From contig NZ_JAHHIT010000108.1 of assembly GCF_024539675.1 (NCBI RefSeq), positions 1-32,874 of the forward strand: a stretch of 32,874 bases of DNA, written 5' to 3'. The stretch comes from Streptomyces hilarionis. Lineage in GTDB: Bacteria > Actinomycetota > Actinomycetes > Streptomycetales > Streptomycetaceae. Every line of letters starts with the position of its first letter. Positions within the stretch are counted from its first letter, which is position 1. Shown here in pieces: positions 30,928 through 32,874 of the stretch. The notes beneath the pieces were generated by a model. It did not search any database and was not told the origin of the DNA. It was given only the letters and a program-made list of their open reading frames with translations. The translations under genes were made by a program, and so were the position numbers.

Positions 30928-31842
30928 TCAGGGCCGGTGGGACGACACGTGGGGCCACTGCTCGCGCAGCACCCGCACCGTCTCCGCGATCGCCGGTCGC
31001 CGCGCCGCCCCCGTCCGCCACAGCGCGTACAGCCGTCGCACGGGCGTCGGGTCGAGCGGCACCTCCACCGCGCCCGGCGGCAGCGGTCCCCGCCCGAGCC
31101 GCGGGATGAGGGCCACTCCCAGCCCGGCCGCGACCAGGGCGACCAGGGTCGGGTTCTCCTCGGCCGTGTGGACCAGGTCGGGCTCGTGGCCCGCCGCGCG
31201 CAGGGTGCGCATGAGCCAGTCGTGGCAGACCCGGCCCGGCGGCTGGCAGATCCAGCGCTCGCCGCCCAGTTCCTCGCGCCGCACCCCCGTCCGCCCGGCG
31301 AACGGATGCCCCTCGGGGACCAGCAGGTCGCACGCGTCGTCCCCGATCAGCGCCTGCTCGACGCCGGCCGGGGCGGGCAGCGGGGCGATGTCCCAGTCGT
31401 GCGCGACGGCGATGTCCACGGCCCCCTTGGCGACCAGGTCCACCGACAGATGCGGGTCGACCTCGGTGAGCCGGGTGTCCAGGGCGGGGTGCCTGCGGGC
31501 CAGGTCGGCGAGGACGCCCGGCAGCAGCCCGCGCGCCGCCGACGCGAACGCGGCGACGGTCAGCCGCCCGGACGGCACCCCGCGCCGTTCCTCCAGCTCG
31601 GTCTCGGCGCGTTCCACGATCGCCAGCAACTCCTTCGCCGCGGCGACCAGTTGCAGCGCCTCGTCGGTGAGCCGGACACCGCGGCCCTCCCGTTCCAGCA
31701 GCACGGTCCTGGTCTCCCGCTCCAGCTTGGCCAGCTGCTGGGAGACGGCCGACGGCGTGTAGCCGAGGGCGGCCGCGGCCGCGCCGACCGTGCCGTGCAC
31801 CGAGACGGCGTGCAGGGCGCGCAGACGCTGGAGATCGAGCAC
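30928..31842 (-). CDS. LysR-family transcriptional regulator
   Basis: 304 residues with the standard layout: winged helix-turn-helix at 1-60 (LQRLRALHAVSVHGTVGAAA, then LGYTPSAVSQQLAKLE), and a two-lobed co-inducer domain from about residue 90 (GRLTVAAFASAARGLLPGVL, GEVDIAVAHDWD-like segment reading GAVDIAVAHDWD, and VAAGLGVALIPRLG). The start is the GTG at 31842, with GAGGAG six bases upstream. It diverges from an EamA-type exporter gene, and the 100-base gap contains a 9-base imperfect palindrome suited to a LysR site. It probably activates the exporter in response to its substrate, the usual LysR-exporter arrangement; the ligand is unknown. Confidence 0.9.
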   Translation of the reverse strand: MLDLQRLRALHAVSVHGTVGAAAAALGYTPSAVSQQLAKLERETRTVLLEREGRGVRLTDEALQLVAAAKELLAIVERAETELEERRGVPSGRLTVAAFASAARGLLPGVLADLARRHPALDTRLTEVDPHLSVDLVAKGAVDIAVAHDWDIAPLPAPAGVEQALIGDDACDLLVPEGHPFAGRTGVRREELGGERWICQPPGRVCHDWLMRTLRAAGHEPDLVHTAEENPTLVALVAAGLGVALIPRLGRGPLPPGAVEVPLDPTPVRRLYALWRTGAARRPAIAETVRVLREQWPHVSSHRP

Positions 31843-31875
31843 GGCGGACTCCTCGGACGCGGGAACAGATCAGCG

Positions 31876-31899
31876 TTGCTTCATCCAACCATGCAGCAA
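31876..31899. promoter_or_regulatory. Candidate LysR operator in the lysR/eamA intergenic region
   Basis: TTGCTTCAT (31876-31884) and ATGCAGCAA (31891-31899) are inverted with one mismatch and a 6-base spacer. A further GCTTCA half-site lies at 31911-31916. Position and form suit a LysR recognition plus activation site pair. Confidence 0.5.
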
Positions 31900-31942
31900 T
31901 CATCGCTGGTGCTTCACGGTCCGGGCGGGCGATCCTCGACGC

Positions 31943-32874
31943 ATGCGACCCGCTCACCTCGCCCTCGCCGTCCTCGTCGCCGCCGTGTGGGGCGTCAACT
32001 TCACCGTCATCGAGATCGGCCTCGGCCACTTCCCGCCCCTGCTCTTCTCCGCGCTGCGCTTCCTCGTCGCGGCGCTGCCCGCCGTGTTCCTGGTGGGCCG
32101 CCCGAAGACGGCCTGGAAGTGGATCCTGGCGGTGGGACTCGTGCTCGGCGTCGCGAAGTTCGGGCTGCTGTTCGTCGGCATGGACGCGGGCATGCCGGCC
32201 GGCCTGTCCTCGCTGGTCCTCCAGATCCAGTCGGTGTTCACCGCCGCCATCGCCTTCGCCGTGCTCGGCGAACGTCCGACCCGCGTCCGTCTGCTGGGCA
32301 TGGCCGTGGCCCTGGCCGGCATCGGCGTGGCGGCCGCGGACGAGGGCGCCTCCGGCCCGCTCGGCGCGTTCGCCCTGGTCATCGCGGCGGCCGCCTGCTG
32401 GGGCGCGTCGAACGTGCTCACCCGCAAGGCGTCCCCGCCGGACGCGCTGAACTTCATGGTGTGGGTGAGCACCGTCCCGGTCCTGCCGCTGCTCGGACTC
32501 TCCCTGCTGACCGAGGGCCCGGACCGGGACCTGGCCGCCCTGCGCGCCCTGGACTGGCAGGGCGCGGGCACGCTCGTCTACGTCGCCTGGGTGACGACCG
32601 TCTTCGGGTTCGGCGCCTGGGGCTGGCTGCTGCACCGCCACCCCGCGTCCACCGTCGCCCCTTTCTCGCTCCTGGTCCCCGTCTTCGGCATGACGTCGGC
32701 CGCAGTGTTCCTGGGCGAGTCGGTGAGCGGGCCGCGCTGGTGCGCCGCCGCGCTGCTGGTGGGCGGGGTGGCGCTGACCTCCCTGGCGCCCGCGAGGAAG
32801 GCCGCCTCGACGGTCCTCCCGGGGCCCGCCGCCGCGACCGCTTCCCCGGTCGCCCAGGGGCCCGCCGCCCCCAC
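31943..32874 (+). CDS. EamA-type DMT-superfamily exporter (runs off the right edge)
   Basis: 310 codons are present with no stop before the window ends. The protein starts MRPAHLALAVLVAAVWGVNF and continues with ten hydrophobic segments in two EamA repeats. Landmarks similar to E. coli EamA (O-acetylserine/cysteine exporter) are WGVNFTVIEIGL, FPPLLFSALRF, GMPAGLSSLVLQIQSVFT, WGASNVLTRKA in the second repeat, and VAPFSLLVPVFGMTSA near the end. The last 25 visible residues are Ala/Pro-rich, so the stop is probably close. The ATG at 31943 has no good Shine-Dalgarno sequence. It diverges from a LysR gene that likely controls it. Substrate by analogy: an amino acid or related metabolite. Confidence 0.88.
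   Translation, partial: MRPAHLALAVLVAAVWGVNFTVIEIGLGHFPPLLFSALRFLVAALPAVFLVGRPKTAWKWILAVGLVLGVAKFGLLFVGMDAGMPAGLSSLVLQIQSVFTAAIAFAVLGERPTRVRLLGMAVALAGIGVAAADEGASGPLGAFALVIAAAACWGASNVLTRKASPPDALNFMVWVSTVPVLPLLGLSLLTEGPDRDLAALRALDWQGAGTLVYVAWVTTVFGFGAWGWLLHRHPASTVAPFSLLVPVFGMTSAAVFLGESVSGPRWCAAALLVGGVALTSLAPARKAASTVLPGPAAATASPVAQGPAAP

Noticed and set aside
1..32874. TTA (bldA-dependent) codons, CRISPR arrays, tRNA genes, insertion sequences
   Set aside because: By eye I found TTA only in non-coding gaps, and no spaced repeats, cloverleaf-like stretches or transposase genes.

Overview
The window is GC-rich throughout (third codon positions almost all G or C, many GTG starts, TGA stops). Gene content and order look like a Streptomyces chromosome: a desferrioxamine-type desE-desF pair, an accD1-accA1-hmgL-acdH operon with a divergent TetR gene, and many Sec/Tat-exported hydrolases. 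The order resembles the Streptomyces coelicolor region around SCO2755-SCO2781 as I remember it; no database was searched. It reads as core chromosome. I see no transposase, integrase, tRNA, rRNA or CRISPR array.

Layout. (1) 1-2240, iron: a ferric-siderophore lipoprotein (desE) and a siderophore-interacting reductase (desF), both leftward, with one iron box before desE and a second at 61-79 serving a gene beyond the left edge, probably desA. (2) 2513-8309, a tightly coupled leftward operon for leucine/isovalerate breakdown: carboxyltransferase, biotin carboxylase, HMG-CoA lyase and acyl-CoA dehydrogenase. A TetR repressor diverges from it (8407-9006) across two GTTAA-N6-TTAAC-type operators. 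(3) 9171-11237, a second acyl-CoA dehydrogenase and an acyl-CoA thioesterase II. (4) 11291-16374, a phosphatase-like protein, a PucR-type regulator and a translationally coupled ureohydrolase/ThDP-enzyme pair that may degrade arginine-derived guanidino compounds. (5) 16424-21670, a small membrane protein, a DinB-fold protein, a secreted endonuclease, a large GT39-like membrane glycosyltransferase and an exported class A beta-lactamase-fold hydrolase. (6) 21994-25719, an ABC exporter with both halves in one chain and one degenerate ATP site, preceded by a hairpin that would bury its ribosome binding site. (7) 25847-32874, a small Cys-containing exported protein, a secreted S37 peptidase, a seven-helix membrane protein, a Tat-exported GH3 hexosaminidase, and a LysR regulator divergent from an EamA-type exporter that runs off the right edge.

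The only gene-free stretch over 300 bases is 21671-21993. It holds a terminator, a GC palindrome, a 20-bp-period direct repeat and the RBS hairpin. No wholly new multi-gene system is evident. The most unusual signals are non-coding or structural: a 38-base near-perfect palindrome inside the first 20 codons of the thioesterase gene, the stem over the ABC exporter start, a 48-base inverted repeat over the pucR start, and the ureohydrolase/ThDP-enzyme pair.
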